From NCBI GenBank assembly GCA_028532815.1, contig JAQQAS010000059.1, forward strand, positions 62,001-126,000: DNA of 64,000 nt, written 5' to 3'. The DNA is from Pleomorphochaeta sp. (GTDB lineage Bacteria > Spirochaetota > Spirochaetia > Sphaerochaetales > Sphaerochaetaceae). The notes under the pieces were generated by a model. The model searched no databases, had not been told where the DNA came from, and saw only the letters and a list, made by a program, of their open reading frames with translations. The translations under genes were made by a program, and so were the position numbers. This document shows positions 45,093 to 54,137 of the stretch, in pieces. The first letter of the stretch is position 1, and the number at the start of each line of letters is the position of its first letter.

Positions 45093-45964
45093 AAAAAGTA
45101 CTAGTTATTTCTGGAAAAGGTGGGACAGGTAAGACAACCATTTCTTCAACTTTAATCGACCTTTTAAACGTTAAGGCTTTAGCAGATTGTGATGTAGATG
45201 CGCCTAATTTGCACTTAGTTAGCTCTTTTGATTCTAACTTCGTAGATGAAAAACCATTTGAAGGAATGGATATATTTAAAATTGATGAGAGTAAATGTAT
45301 AGGGTGTGGTAAATGTGAAGAGGTATGTAAATTCTCATCTATAAAAAAAATAAATAATGTTTATAGAATTGATCCTTTAGCTTGTGAAGGTTGTAGCGTT
45401 TGTCAATATTTTTGTCCTGCAAATGCTATTTCTAACGTAAAAAATATTGTAGGTCAGACTCAAGTTTTCAAAGGAGAAAAGGTATTTTCAACTGCTAAAT
45501 TAAGTATGGGAAGTGGTAATAGTGGAAAATTGGTTTCTCAAGTTAAAAAAAATTTAGATGACAGTATTGAAAATTCAAAATTGCATGATATTGCAATAAT
45601 AGATGGGTCTCCAGGTATTGGTTGTCCTGTAATAGCTTCTCTTTCAGCAATAGATTTGGCAATTGTTGTTACAGAACCATCTCTTTCTGGTTTAAGTGAT
45701 TTAAAAAGAATAATTAAAACTGCGAAAATTTTTAAAACTAAAGTTGCTGTAATAATAAATAAGGCGAATTTGAATGAGAGTGTAAAAAATAAAATAATAA
45801 ATTTTATAGAAAGTGAAAATTTAATTTATTTAGGCAATGTTGACTATGATTCTGATGTTTCTAAAATTATTAACAATAGTAAATCGTTAGCAAATATGAA
45901 TACAAAGGCTTCTAATGATTTAAAATGTATTTCTAACAAGCTGTTATTAGAATTACAAAAGTAA
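45089..45964 (+). CDS. MinD/Mrp-type ATPase with inserted 2x[4Fe-4S] ferredoxin domain, copy 2
   Basis: 291 residues. Walker A GKGGTGKTT (residues 8-16). Ferredoxin insertion (about 62-115) with CIGCGKCEEVCKF and CEGCSVCQYFCPA. IDGSPGIGCP switch region near 171. It is a paralogue of the preceding gene, and the pair probably forms a heterodimer, as such neighbouring pairs commonly do. The start overlaps the previous stop (ATGA). It ends the operon; no clear terminator was seen. Confidence 0.88.
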   Translation: MKKVLVISGKGGTGKTTISSTLIDLLNVKALADCDVDAPNLHLVSSFDSNFVDEKPFEGMDIFKIDESKCIGCGKCEEVCKFSSIKKINNVYRIDPLACEGCSVCQYFCPANAISNVKNIVGQTQVFKGEKVFSTAKLSMGSGNSGKLVSQVKKNLDDSIENSKLHDIAIIDGSPGIGCPVIASLSAIDLAIVVTEPSLSGLSDLKRIIKTAKIFKTKVAVIINKANLNESVKNKIINFIESENLIYLGNVDYDSDVSKIINNSKSLANMNTKASNDLKCISNKLLLELQK

Positions 45965-46143
45965 TTATATATAACAAATTTTGAAAATTGTGCAAAGAAT
46001 TTGTATAAAGTAAACAAAATATATGGCTTTTTTTAGTATAATAATAAAAATATATCATTTTTATACCTTTATTCCCTTGAAAAAGTGGTTCTCTCATTTT
46101 ACAATATTTTAGTTAGTTTTTAATCTTAAAGGGGAAAACAAAG

Positions 46144-46488
46144 ATGAAAGAAAAACTTAATAAGTTAAAAAATTGGGGCTGCGATATAAATGGGGCCCTC
46201 GAGAGGTTTCTCAATGATAAGGATTTATATTTTGAATGCTTATCAATGTTTGAGGAAGATGAAAATTTTGAAGCATTAAAATTGCACATTAATGATTCAA
46301 ATCAAAAAATTCCTTTTGGGTATGTTCATACTTTAAAAGGTGTGTCTGGTAATCTAGGAATTACTCCACTATTTGAATCATTAAGTGAGCTTTGTGAAGC
46401 TTTGCGAAATGAAGTTTATGACCCAAATAGCGGATTATATGAGAGAACTGTTGTTGATTACAATATATTTTTAGAAATTATGAAATAA
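46144..46488 (+). CDS. Stand-alone histidine phosphotransfer (Hpt) protein
   Basis: 114 residues, a single four-helix Hpt domain. HTLKGVSGNLG (His62 as phospho-acceptor) is the signature, and YFECLSMFEEDENF precedes it as in other Hpt proteins. AAAGGGG lies before the ATG. It should relay phosphate between a hybrid kinase and a response regulator; the REC-EAL protein at 31205 is one possible partner, but that is a guess. Its end overlaps the convergent xdhC-like gene by 11 bp. Confidence 0.85.
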   Translation: MKEKLNKLKNWGCDINGALERFLNDKDLYFECLSMFEEDENFEALKLHINDSNQKIPFGYVHTLKGVSGNLGITPLFESLSELCEALRNEVYDPNSGLYERTVVDYNIFLEIMK

Positions 46489-47458
46489 ATTTTGTAATCA
46501 ATACTTTTACATTTCCACCACAAATCATTCCCAATTCGCTTGCTTTTGTATTTGACAAATTATGGTAAAACAATTGGGATTTTTTGTCTGTGGATTTAAG
46601 CAATTTTTTACTATCTTCAATTACTCTAGCTTCTACAGCTCCACCACCAATGGTTCCTTGAACCTCTCCATTAGAAAAAACAGCTAAATAAGAACCTTGT
46701 TCTCTAGGTGCTGATCCTCTTTTTTCAACTATTCTAGCAACTACAAATGGCTCTTCTTCTTTCGCAAGTCGTCTTAAAAGATTTACATCAAGTTCTATTT
46801 GCTTTTTTTGGCTTTTTGTGAATTTGATTATTTCAGCAACAATTGCAATAGCAATCTCTTCTGGTGTTTGAGCATTTATATTAATACCGATTGGAGAAAA
46901 GATTGAATCTAAATCTTCTCTCTTTATCTGTGATTCACCTTTATCAATACTTTCATATAAAGATTTTTTAGTAGTATGGACCTTTGCTTTTGATCCAATC
47001 ATCCCTACATATCTAGTTTGTTTTAAAAGAGCAGCTTCTAAACAAGTTTTATCAAATTTATGACCTCTTGTAGCAATTATTACTGCAGCATTTGATAAAT
47101 CTAACTTCATTATTTCTTCATCATAATTTCCAAGAACTAGGTTAGCTTTAGGAAATTTATCTGGAGTACAAAAATCAGATCTATCTTCTATAATTGTAAC
47201 TTTCCAATCTAATAATAAAGCTAAATTATAAACAGCTAAACCAACATGACCACCACCACACATCACAATTTCTAATTTTCCAGCGAGATTTTCACTTAAA
47301 TATTCACCTTTTTCTATAAAATCATCTGTATTTGAAATTAATAATTTATTATTTGAATCATAGATTGCTTCTTTTCCTAAATTATCATCATCTAATCTAG
47401 TTCTTCTTTCTATTGTATTATTTAAATTTTCTAACAATGTTGAAAAATATTTACTCAT
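46478..47458 (-). CDS. XdhC-type molybdoenzyme maturation protein with permuted domain order
   Basis: 326 residues. The Rossmann domain comes first (about 62-200: VMCGGGHVG at 66-73, RYVGMIGSK, SPIGININAQTPEEIA). The CoxI-type domain follows (about 222-326: ARIVEKRGSAPREQG, GTIGGGAVEARV, LGMICGGNVKV). In the usual XdhC the order is reversed. XdhC binds and sulfurates the molybdenum cofactor for xanthine-dehydrogenase-family enzymes. All expected motifs are present, so it is probably functional. No molybdoenzyme gene is adjacent. Confidence 0.82.
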   Translation of the reverse strand: MSKYFSTLLENLNNTIERRTRLDDDNLGKEAIYDSNNKLLISNTDDFIEKGEYLSENLAGKLEIVMCGGGHVGLAVYNLALLLDWKVTIIEDRSDFCTPDKFPKANLVLGNYDEEIMKLDLSNAAVIIATRGHKFDKTCLEAALLKQTRYVGMIGSKAKVHTTKKSLYESIDKGESQIKREDLDSIFSPIGININAQTPEEIAIAIVAEIIKFTKSQKKQIELDVNLLRRLAKEEEPFVVARIVEKRGSAPREQGSYLAVFSNGEVQGTIGGGAVEARVIEDSKKLLKSTDKKSQLFYHNLSNTKASELGMICGGNVKVLITKFIS

Positions 47459-47651
47459 CTTTTCTCCTTTATTTATAAGTAATATAATTATAATATAAAG
47501 GGGAAAAAATATCCATTATTTAAAGATATATAAAATGAGATACTCAAAAGTAGAGTAAATAACATAAAAGTTTTATAATAAATATTAAAAATTTATTATT
47601 TTATTACTTATTATAGTTTCAATTAATTAAAAAACATGTAATCTTACTTGC

Positions 47652-48887
47652 ATGGAATCAATAAGAGAACTGTACAAAATTGGATATGGCCCATCAAGTA
47701 GTCACACAATGGGACCTCGGTTTGCAACTAATATGTTTTTAAAAGAATGCCCTGATGCTTTTAGATATGAGGTTGTTTTATTTGGATCTTTAGCCGCAAC
47801 AGGTAAGGGGCACCTTACAAACGTTGCAATTGAAGAAGTTTTTGAACAAATTAATAAACCTTTAGAAATAATTTGGAAGGCTGAAGTGGTAAAACCGTAC
47901 CATCCAAATGCTTTAACGTTTTATGCCTATAATAAAGCAGATGAATTATTCTTTGAAAAAACTTATTACAGCGTAGGTGGGGGATCTGTTGAAGAAGAGG
48001 GTGAAGTTAAAACTGAGAAAAAAAATTTATATGGCACTCAGTTTAGTTCTATGCAAGATATATTGACTTATTGTGAAAATGAAGGTCTCCAACTTTGGGA
48101 ATTTGTTAAACAAATAGAGGACGATTCAATACTTGATTATATTGAAGAAGTTTGGAGAGCCATGACATTAGCTATTAAAAAGGGCTTAGATGCGGAAGGT
48201 GTTCTTCCCGGTGGGCTTAAATTACAAAGAAAAGCTTCAATGTATTATTCAAAAAGTTTAAATTATACTGGCTCAATGAAACACAATAGTGAGCTTATTG
48301 CTTATGCCTTAGCAGTAAGCGAAGAAAATGCAAGTGGGAATGTTATAGTTACAGCACCAACTTGTGGAAGTTGTGGAATACTTCCTGGAGTTCTATATTA
48401 CCTTTCCCAAAATAATAAATTTAAAAAATCTAAAATCTTAAATGCATTATTAACTGCTGGGTTAATTGGAAATATAGTTAAAGAAAATGCATCAATTAGT
48501 GGAGCGGAAGTAGGCTGTCAAGGAGAGGTTGGAGTAGCTTGTGCGATGGCTAGTGCTGCAGCTACACAAATTATGGGAGGTTCTATCTATCAAATTGAAT
48601 ATGCTGCTGAAATGGGATTAGAACATCATTTAGGTTTAACCTGCGATCCTATGCTTGGATTAGTTCAAATTCCTTGTATTGAAAGAAATGCAATGGGAGC
48701 TGTTAGAGCTATAGATCATTGTACTTACGTTTTACTTGGAGATGGTAGGCATAAAGTTTCTTTCGATGAAGTTGTATCGGTAATGAAGGAAACAGGTCAA
48801 GCTATCCCACCTTTATATAGAGAAACTTCTCTAGGTGGGCTAGCCTTAATACAAAAATGGAAAGAGGATAGAATAAATAAAAAATAA
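47652..48887 (+). CDS. sdaA: L-serine dehydratase, single-chain iron-sulfur type
   Basis: Deaminates L-serine to pyruvate and ammonia using a 4Fe-4S cluster. 411 residues carrying both beta (GYGPSSSHTMGPRFA near 11-25; TGKGHLTN) and alpha regions on one chain. Cluster-type cysteines are visible in APTCGSCGILPG, EVGCQGEVGVACAM and TCDPMLGLVQIPCIERNA. No SD precedes the ATG, which lies in AT-rich sequence. It sits between two XdhC-type genes on the other strand. Together with cysK it ties serine to pyruvate and cysteine. Confidence 0.93.
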   Translation: MESIRELYKIGYGPSSSHTMGPRFATNMFLKECPDAFRYEVVLFGSLAATGKGHLTNVAIEEVFEQINKPLEIIWKAEVVKPYHPNALTFYAYNKADELFFEKTYYSVGGGSVEEEGEVKTEKKNLYGTQFSSMQDILTYCENEGLQLWEFVKQIEDDSILDYIEEVWRAMTLAIKKGLDAEGVLPGGLKLQRKASMYYSKSLNYTGSMKHNSELIAYALAVSEENASGNVIVTAPTCGSCGILPGVLYYLSQNNKFKKSKILNALLTAGLIGNIVKENASISGAEVGCQGEVGVACAMASAAATQIMGGSIYQIEYAAEMGLEHHLGLTCDPMLGLVQIPCIERNAMGAVRAIDHCTYVLLGDGRHKVSFDEVVSVMKETGQAIPPLYRETSLGGLALIQKWKEDRINKK

Positions 48888-48889
48888 AG

Positions 48890-50467
48890 TTAGTTTTTAT
48901 TTAAAAAATCATAGATAACTGTTAATACGCCACCTGCTATGTTTCTGCCTTTGTCAGAAACTGATAGGTGGTCAGCTTTTTCTCCTCTAGGGTCAATATC
49001 TGCAACTTTAAATCCTTTTGGAACTTTTAGTCCTTCAGTTAATAGACCTCTAAGCTTACCATCTATAGTAGCTTGAACAAATTCATCATCAATTTTTGCT
49101 ATATTATCGCCTTTTTTAACTATATCCCCAATTTTAAGTAAAGGAATCCAAACTCCAGCCTTTGGACTGTGAATAACTCTTTCTTTACCAAAACCGCCAA
49201 TGATTCCTGGAATTCCTGAATTTTCTATTGCTTTACCTTTAGTTATTACATTTCCAACATAATGTCCACGTTTGGTTTCTATAATAAAATGGCAATCTTT
49301 TCCAACTTCAAATCCAGGACCTAAAGCGATAACAAGAGGTGCATCACTAATTCTAGTCCCTAGATTTTTTTTAGCTAATATTGCATCGATGACAATTAAA
49401 GGTTTGATTGTTTTTATTAAAGAAGCTTTTTTATCAGCAACTATTGCTATATTACCTTCTTCTAGTGTGTTTTGAATTTGCAATAAATTATCTTTGTTAC
49501 ATTTTACTGCTGTAGAACCTTCGACTGTGTAGGTATTGTCATACATAGCTTGAGCAAAGGAGACTGTACGTCTAATTACAGTTGGCTCATCAGTTTCTAA
49601 AGCAATAACTTTAAATCCTAATCTATGTAATTTTAATATAGTAGCTGTTGCTAAGTCCCCAGCTCCTCTAACAATTACTGGTCTAAAAAGATGTGTACGT
49701 TTGACAAGATTTTTATTATTTTGTTTACCCATAACTTCACAAACAATACTTAGAGCAACTTGATATGGAGTTTGTCCACCAGTATTTAATCCAATTGGAC
49801 AGTGTAGTTTAAGATTTTGTTCATTGGTTAATTCTAAGTTCTTAATTAAATTGTACATATGCTTGTGACTTGTCATAATGCCGACATACCAAGCTGATGA
49901 ATTTAAAGATGCTATATAGTCTTCATCTTCCATTAAAGAATGATTTAAAACAAGAATTGCACTATTAGTAGTATTTAGTTTTTTTATTGCTGTGCTAACT
50001 TCATCTGTGACAATAACTTCACTTGCCATTGTAAATTCTTTCTCTACTATAATATCATTTCTTGTTTCAATAATTATTACTTCGAATCCAGCATTTGATG
50101 CAATTTGAGCTACACTTTTGCCAACATGACCGCCACCAATAATTATTAATTTGGAAGAATTTTCACCGACATCAATAGATATTTTAATAGATGCATCTTT
50201 TGTTTTATCATCTCTATAAAGGGTAAAAAGTCCACCTTTTTGTTCTATTAGTGCTCTCTTAGCTTTTTCAATAGCTTTAAATTCAAGCAATCCACCACCT
50301 ATAGTCCCGTAACTTGTACCATCTTTTTTTACTAGCATTCTGCCAGTAGTTCTAGTTACAACTCCGCTGTAATCACAAAGAGTTACCCAAGCAAAAGGAA
50401 TATTTTTTTCTTCTAAATCTGAAGCAATTTTATATGGAGAAATATTAATGTTATTCATAAAAACCAT
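48890..50467 (-). CDS. XdhC-YqeB fusion, selenium-dependent molybdenum hydroxylase maturation type
   Basis: 525 residues. CoxI-type region (about 15-95; GTIGGGLLEFKA), Rossmann XdhC_C domain (about 105-240; IIIGGGHVGKSV, WYVGIMTSHK), then a YqeB/EF2563-type domain (about 258-525; RPVIVRGAGDLATATI, ALGPGFEVGKDCHFIIET, GVWIPLLKIGD). The CoxI part lacks the MICGG motif. YqeB is a marker of selenium-dependent molybdenum hydroxylase systems. A TATAAT lies just before the first ATG and there is no SD, so the start (50467 or 50458) is uncertain. Confidence 0.82.
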   Translation of the reverse strand: MVFMNNINISPYKIASDLEEKNIPFAWVTLCDYSGVVTRTTGRMLVKKDGTSYGTIGGGLLEFKAIEKAKRALIEQKGGLFTLYRDDKTKDASIKISIDVGENSSKLIIIGGGHVGKSVAQIASNAGFEVIIIETRNDIIVEKEFTMASEVIVTDEVSTAIKKLNTTNSAILVLNHSLMEDEDYIASLNSSAWYVGIMTSHKHMYNLIKNLELTNEQNLKLHCPIGLNTGGQTPYQVALSIVCEVMGKQNNKNLVKRTHLFRPVIVRGAGDLATATILKLHRLGFKVIALETDEPTVIRRTVSFAQAMYDNTYTVEGSTAVKCNKDNLLQIQNTLEEGNIAIVADKKASLIKTIKPLIVIDAILAKKNLGTRISDAPLVIALGPGFEVGKDCHFIIETKRGHYVGNVITKGKAIENSGIPGIIGGFGKERVIHSPKAGVWIPLLKIGDIVKKGDNIAKIDDEFVQATIDGKLRGLLTEGLKVPKGFKVADIDPRGEKADHLSVSDKGRNIAGGVLTVIYDFLNKN

Positions 50468-50506
50468 TATATCATAGAAAATATAATCATGGTAAGTATT
50501 AATATA

Positions 50507-50536
50507 AAAAACTCTACCATTTTTCAGGTAGAGTTT
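50507..50536 (-). terminator. Rho-independent terminator after ackA
   Basis: An 11-bp stem (50508-50518 with 50527-50537 region) with an 8-nt loop, followed on the minus strand by a T run, about 20 bp after the ackA stop. Confidence 0.85.
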
Positions 50537-50554
50537 ATAAAATAATATTATTTG

Positions 50555-51898
50555 TTATTTAGATTTTGGAGCCTCAACTAAAATAGTTTTTAAGAAAGGT
50601 TTATCCTCTAGATTTTTAACAAGAGCTCTTGCACGAGCTTTGTTTACATAATTTGGATCTTCAAAAGAATATTTGAAGTTTGTGTGAATATCATATGTAT
50701 CATTCATTAGAGCAAATGCATCTTCAGTAATAACTAACTCTTCATCTGTTGGGATAACATAAATTCTTGAGGGAGATGAATCTTTACTGATATCAAACTC
50801 ACCGTTTCTACATCTACAATTATCATTCTTTTCGATATCTACATCAATACCAAGATTAGCTATACCTCTTAGTGCTTCACGTCTAATGTGTTCACCCATT
50901 TCACCAACACCAGCTGTAAATACAACTGCATCAACTCTACCAAGGAGGGCAGCATAAGCGCCAATGTATTTTTTGATTCTATGTGTTTCCATATCAATAG
51001 CTAATTGAGCTTTTTTATTACCCTTGTCAGCCTCTGTATGAACATCTCGTCTATCTGTTAAGCCACAAATACCTAATAGACCACTTTTTTTATTTAAAGC
51101 AGAATCCATTTCAGTAGCACTCATGTTTGTTTTGTTCATGATAAAAGGAACAATAGCTGGATCTATATCTCCACTTCTAGTTCCCATTACTAAACCTTCT
51201 AGAGGAGTTAAACCCATTGAGGTATCAATACAAACACCATTTTTAACAGCACAAACGGAAGCCCCATTACCAATGTGACAGATAATTACATTTGTATCTT
51301 TATTTTCTTTTCCTAAAAGTACAGCAGCTCTTTTAGCACAATATAGGTGGCTAGTTCCGTGGAACCCATAACGTCTAACATTGTAGTCTGTATACCAACT
51401 ATAAGGAACTGCATACATGAAAGCTTCTTCTGGCATTGTTTGGTGCCAAGCTGTATCCATAACTATTGCATGTGGTACATTAGGCATTACTTTTCTAGCA
51501 GCTTCAATACCCATAATATTTGCTGGCATATGTAAAGGACCTAAAGGAATTAGTTCTTTTAATTCTTTAATGACTTCATCATCAACTAAGGCTGATTTTT
51601 TGAAGATTTCACCACCGTGAAGAACTCTATGTCCTACAGCACCAATTTGTGACAAGTCAGATATTACACCATATTCATCATCAACTAACATCTTAATGAT
51701 TAGTTCGATGGCTTCTTTATGAGTTGGGGATGAGAATTTTGCACTATACTCATCTTTGTCTTTAGCTTTATGCTCAATAGTTGAATATTCGAGACCGATG
51801 CGTTCAACAACACCTACAGCTAAAACATCCTTATTTGTCCAGTCGAAAACTTGATATTTTGCGGACGAACTTCCGCAATTCAGAGTTAGAATCACCAT
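50555..51898 (-). CDS. ackA: Acetate kinase with C-terminal extension
   Basis: Converts acetyl phosphate and ADP to acetate and ATP, the energy-conserving step of acetate fermentation. [34 protein letters not shown] and GTRSGDIDP are all present. The chain is 447 residues, about 45 longer than the usual 400; the extra part lies after the normal end (PTDEELVIT). I recall treponemal AckA being similarly long, which was not checked. SD AAGGAG lies upstream. A phosphotransacetylase gene is not in the window. Confidence 0.95.
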   Translation of the reverse strand: MVILTLNCGSSSAKYQVFDWTNKDVLAVGVVERIGLEYSTIEHKAKDKDEYSAKFSSPTHKEAIELIIKMLVDDEYGVISDLSQIGAVGHRVLHGGEIFKKSALVDDEVIKELKELIPLGPLHMPANIMGIEAARKVMPNVPHAIVMDTAWHQTMPEEAFMYAVPYSWYTDYNVRRYGFHGTSHLYCAKRAAVLLGKENKDTNVIICHIGNGASVCAVKNGVCIDTSMGLTPLEGLVMGTRSGDIDPAIVPFIMNKTNMSATEMDSALNKKSGLLGICGLTDRRDVHTEADKGNKKAQLAIDMETHRIKKYIGAYAALLGRVDAVVFTAGVGEMGEHIRREALRGIANLGIDVDIEKNDNCRCRNGEFDISKDSSPSRIYVIPTDEELVITEDAFALMNDTYDIHTNFKYSFEDPNYVNKARARALVKNLEDKPFLKTILVEAPKSK

Positions 51899-52029
51899 AA
51901 TTTTGGGCTCCTTGATTAAAAAAAATGTCTAAGATTATTTTTTAGAAAATATGGTTCAAATTATCACACAAATTTATATGATGTTCAACTAATTTAAAGC
52001 AAAAATAACAATATTTTTGTATTGTAATT

Positions 52030-53094
52030 ATGCGTATAATTAAATTTATAGTTTTCATTTTTATTTTGATGTGTTCAAGATCTTTATTTTCAGCAAATGT
52101 CAACATAAAAACTGATTTTGTGAAAAATTATCATAAAATAGAATTTACTGATAAATCAAATAAAATAGGGTTAAAATTTGAGGAAAGCAAAATTTTAAGT
52201 TTAAATATACTAAAATTAAAGCAAAATAATTTTAAAATTCAAAACACTAAAATAATTGAAAATCAGTATTTAATTTTTAGTGAGAAAAATTTTTATAACC
52301 TAAAATTTAATTACAATTCTATAGATTTTTATACTACGATACCTGCTTTGATAGATAATAAAATTGATATAAAATCAGTTAAATTAACATATAATAATTT
52401 AATTTTGCAAACAAGTTTTTACCATATTAAGGAGCACTCATATGATAATTTTTATTATGATTATCAATCCCTTAATTTCACACAAAATGGAATTCTTAAT
52501 TATATAAATTATACCTATAAAAATTTAAGTTTAGAAAACGAAATTGCCTTATCAGAATTTGGAATCTATACAAGTTACAAAGCCCTCTTTACTTATGATA
52601 AATTAAAAGTTTTCTTTATAACTAAGAACATCAAAGAAAAATATTGTTATGGTTTTATTTTTGAAAATTCAATGGCTAAAGTAGAAGTTATAGATAAAAT
52701 CTATGAATTATCTATATATGGTGGTCAAGGGGTTAAAAGAAATTTTCAAATATCAAGTGATTTGAAAATACCAATATCAAATGATTTTTTTAAATCAACT
52801 TTTTATTTATCCACTTATCATGAAATTGATTATGATGTTTACTTAAATAGATCAATTAATCAAATATATAAAATTAGGAATAAATTTATATATAAAGGTT
52901 ATAAGATTGAAAGCAGTTTGAGATTTGGAGAAAAACTATCTGCATATTTTATAATTAACAATTTAAAAATTAGTTATTATAACAAAAAATTTGATTTTAA
53001 TATTTTTATAGAAAGTAAACAAAATAATTCAATTTTTAAACTAGACTTTTCACTAGAAGGAGATTTTCAAATATCTTATACATATTTTTTATGA
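52030..53094 (+). CDS. Unrecognised secreted protein, probably an outer-membrane beta-barrel
   Basis: 354 residues. Signal peptide about 1-22 (IIKFIVFIFILMC, then SRSLFSA). The mature part is rich in Tyr, Phe, Asn and Lys with alternating strands, and the last residues are SYTYFL, an aromatic-hydrophobic end resembling the BAM-recognition signal. No family recognised. Base composition is even more AT-rich than its neighbours. No SD before the ATG. It is divergent from ackA and overlaps the end of murB by 6 bp, tail to tail. Confidence 0.72.
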   Translation: MRIIKFIVFIFILMCSRSLFSANVNIKTDFVKNYHKIEFTDKSNKIGLKFEESKILSLNILKLKQNNFKIQNTKIIENQYLIFSEKNFYNLKFNYNSIDFYTTIPALIDNKIDIKSVKLTYNNLILQTSFYHIKEHSYDNFYYDYQSLNFTQNGILNYINYTYKNLSLENEIALSEFGIYTSYKALFTYDKLKVFFITKNIKEKYCYGFIFENSMAKVEVIDKIYELSIYGGQGVKRNFQISSDLKIPISNDFFKSTFYLSTYHEIDYDVYLNRSINQIYKIRNKFIYKGYKIESSLRFGEKLSAYFIINNLKISYYNKKFDFNIFIESKQNNSIFKLDFSLEGDFQISYTYFL

Positions 53095-54042
53095 AAAATC
53101 ACCCAAAAGTTGTACTTCATATTCTAAATCGATATCAAATTTTGCTTTTACATTTTCTTTACAAATTTGGCTCAATTTATAAATATCTGAACTAGTTGCA
53201 TGGCCTTTGTTCATTATATAATTAGCATGGGAAGGGCAAATTATCGCATCGTTAACAGTTATATCTTTACTGCCACTTGCTTCAATTAACTTTCCAGCTA
53301 TATTATTTTTAGGATTTTTAAAAATACTTCCTGCACTAGGGTATGCTAATAAACCTTTAGTTATTCTATTTTTAGTATTATTATCCTTAACTTGTTTAGC
53401 AAAAGTACTGTATTTATTTTTATCTAAAATGAAACCCGCTTCAAATATAATAACTTTTTCCATATGTTTAAAAGGGCTATCTCTGTAACTAAAGTCTTCA
53501 CCACCTCTATCCATTCTATGAGATTTTCCATCATAAGTTATATAATCGACATAAAGTAATCTATCACTAATAGTATAACCGTAAGCCCCAGCATTTCCAT
53601 AAATAGCTCCACCAATAGATCCAGGAATTCCACCAAGACCTTCGAGCCCTAACATCCCATCATTTTGAGTAATATTTATAGCTCTATCTAAAGAAAGGCC
53701 TGATCTGCAAGAAAAAATGTTTCCTCTTATTGAATATCTACAAAGTTTTGATGTTCTAATAACTAAACCTTCAATTGGTTTATCACTAATTAACAAATTA
53801 GATCCAGCTCCAATGACATAAATTTTTAATTTATTAATATTTGCAAATTCTAAAGCAGCTATTAATTCTTCAAAAAGGCCCGGAGAACAGAAATATTTTG
53901 CAATTCCACCTGTTTTAATTGTAGTGAAAGGAGCTAGTGGAACATCCTTTTGAATTATTTGATCAAACTTGATTTTTTCATCTTGATGACTTACATTTGT
54001 ATTCATATGTAGTATATTATCAATGAATAGGTATTCTCGCAA
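53089..54042 (-). CDS. murB: UDP-N-acetylenolpyruvoylglucosamine reductase
   Basis: NADPH/FAD enzyme forming UDP-MurNAc in peptidoglycan synthesis. 317 residues if started at the TTG at 54042, or 305 from ATG 54006. Neither start has a clear SD; conserved sequence (PLAPFTTIKTGG) begins after residue 35. GAGSNLLISD, GIPGSIGGAIYGNAGAYG and YRDSPFK (active-site segment), then YPSAGSIFKNP, are family hallmarks. It is the short type lacking extra loops. Divergent from cysS. Confidence 0.93.
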   Translation of the reverse strand: MREYLFIDNILHMNTNVSHQDEKIKFDQIIQKDVPLAPFTTIKTGGIAKYFCSPGLFEELIAALEFANINKLKIYVIGAGSNLLISDKPIEGLVIRTSKLCRYSIRGNIFSCRSGLSLDRAINITQNDGMLGLEGLGGIPGSIGGAIYGNAGAYGYTISDRLLYVDYITYDGKSHRMDRGGEDFSYRDSPFKHMEKVIIFEAGFILDKNKYSTFAKQVKDNNTKNRITKGLLAYPSAGSIFKNPKNNIAGKLIEASGSKDITVNDAIICPSHANYIMNKGHATSSDIYKLSQICKENVKAKFDIDLEYEVQLLGDFS

Positions 54043-54137
54043 GGTTAAATAATATTTCTTAATAGTGAATATCTATTATTTATAAATTTTTAAATATTTG
54101 ATATAATTTATTACAACCTATTTTTAAGGATTAATTA

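Noticed and set aside
46144-46488. Hpt protein as dedicated partner of the REC-EAL protein at 31205
   Set aside because: The genes are 13 kb apart with no shared operon; not supported beyond domain compatibility.
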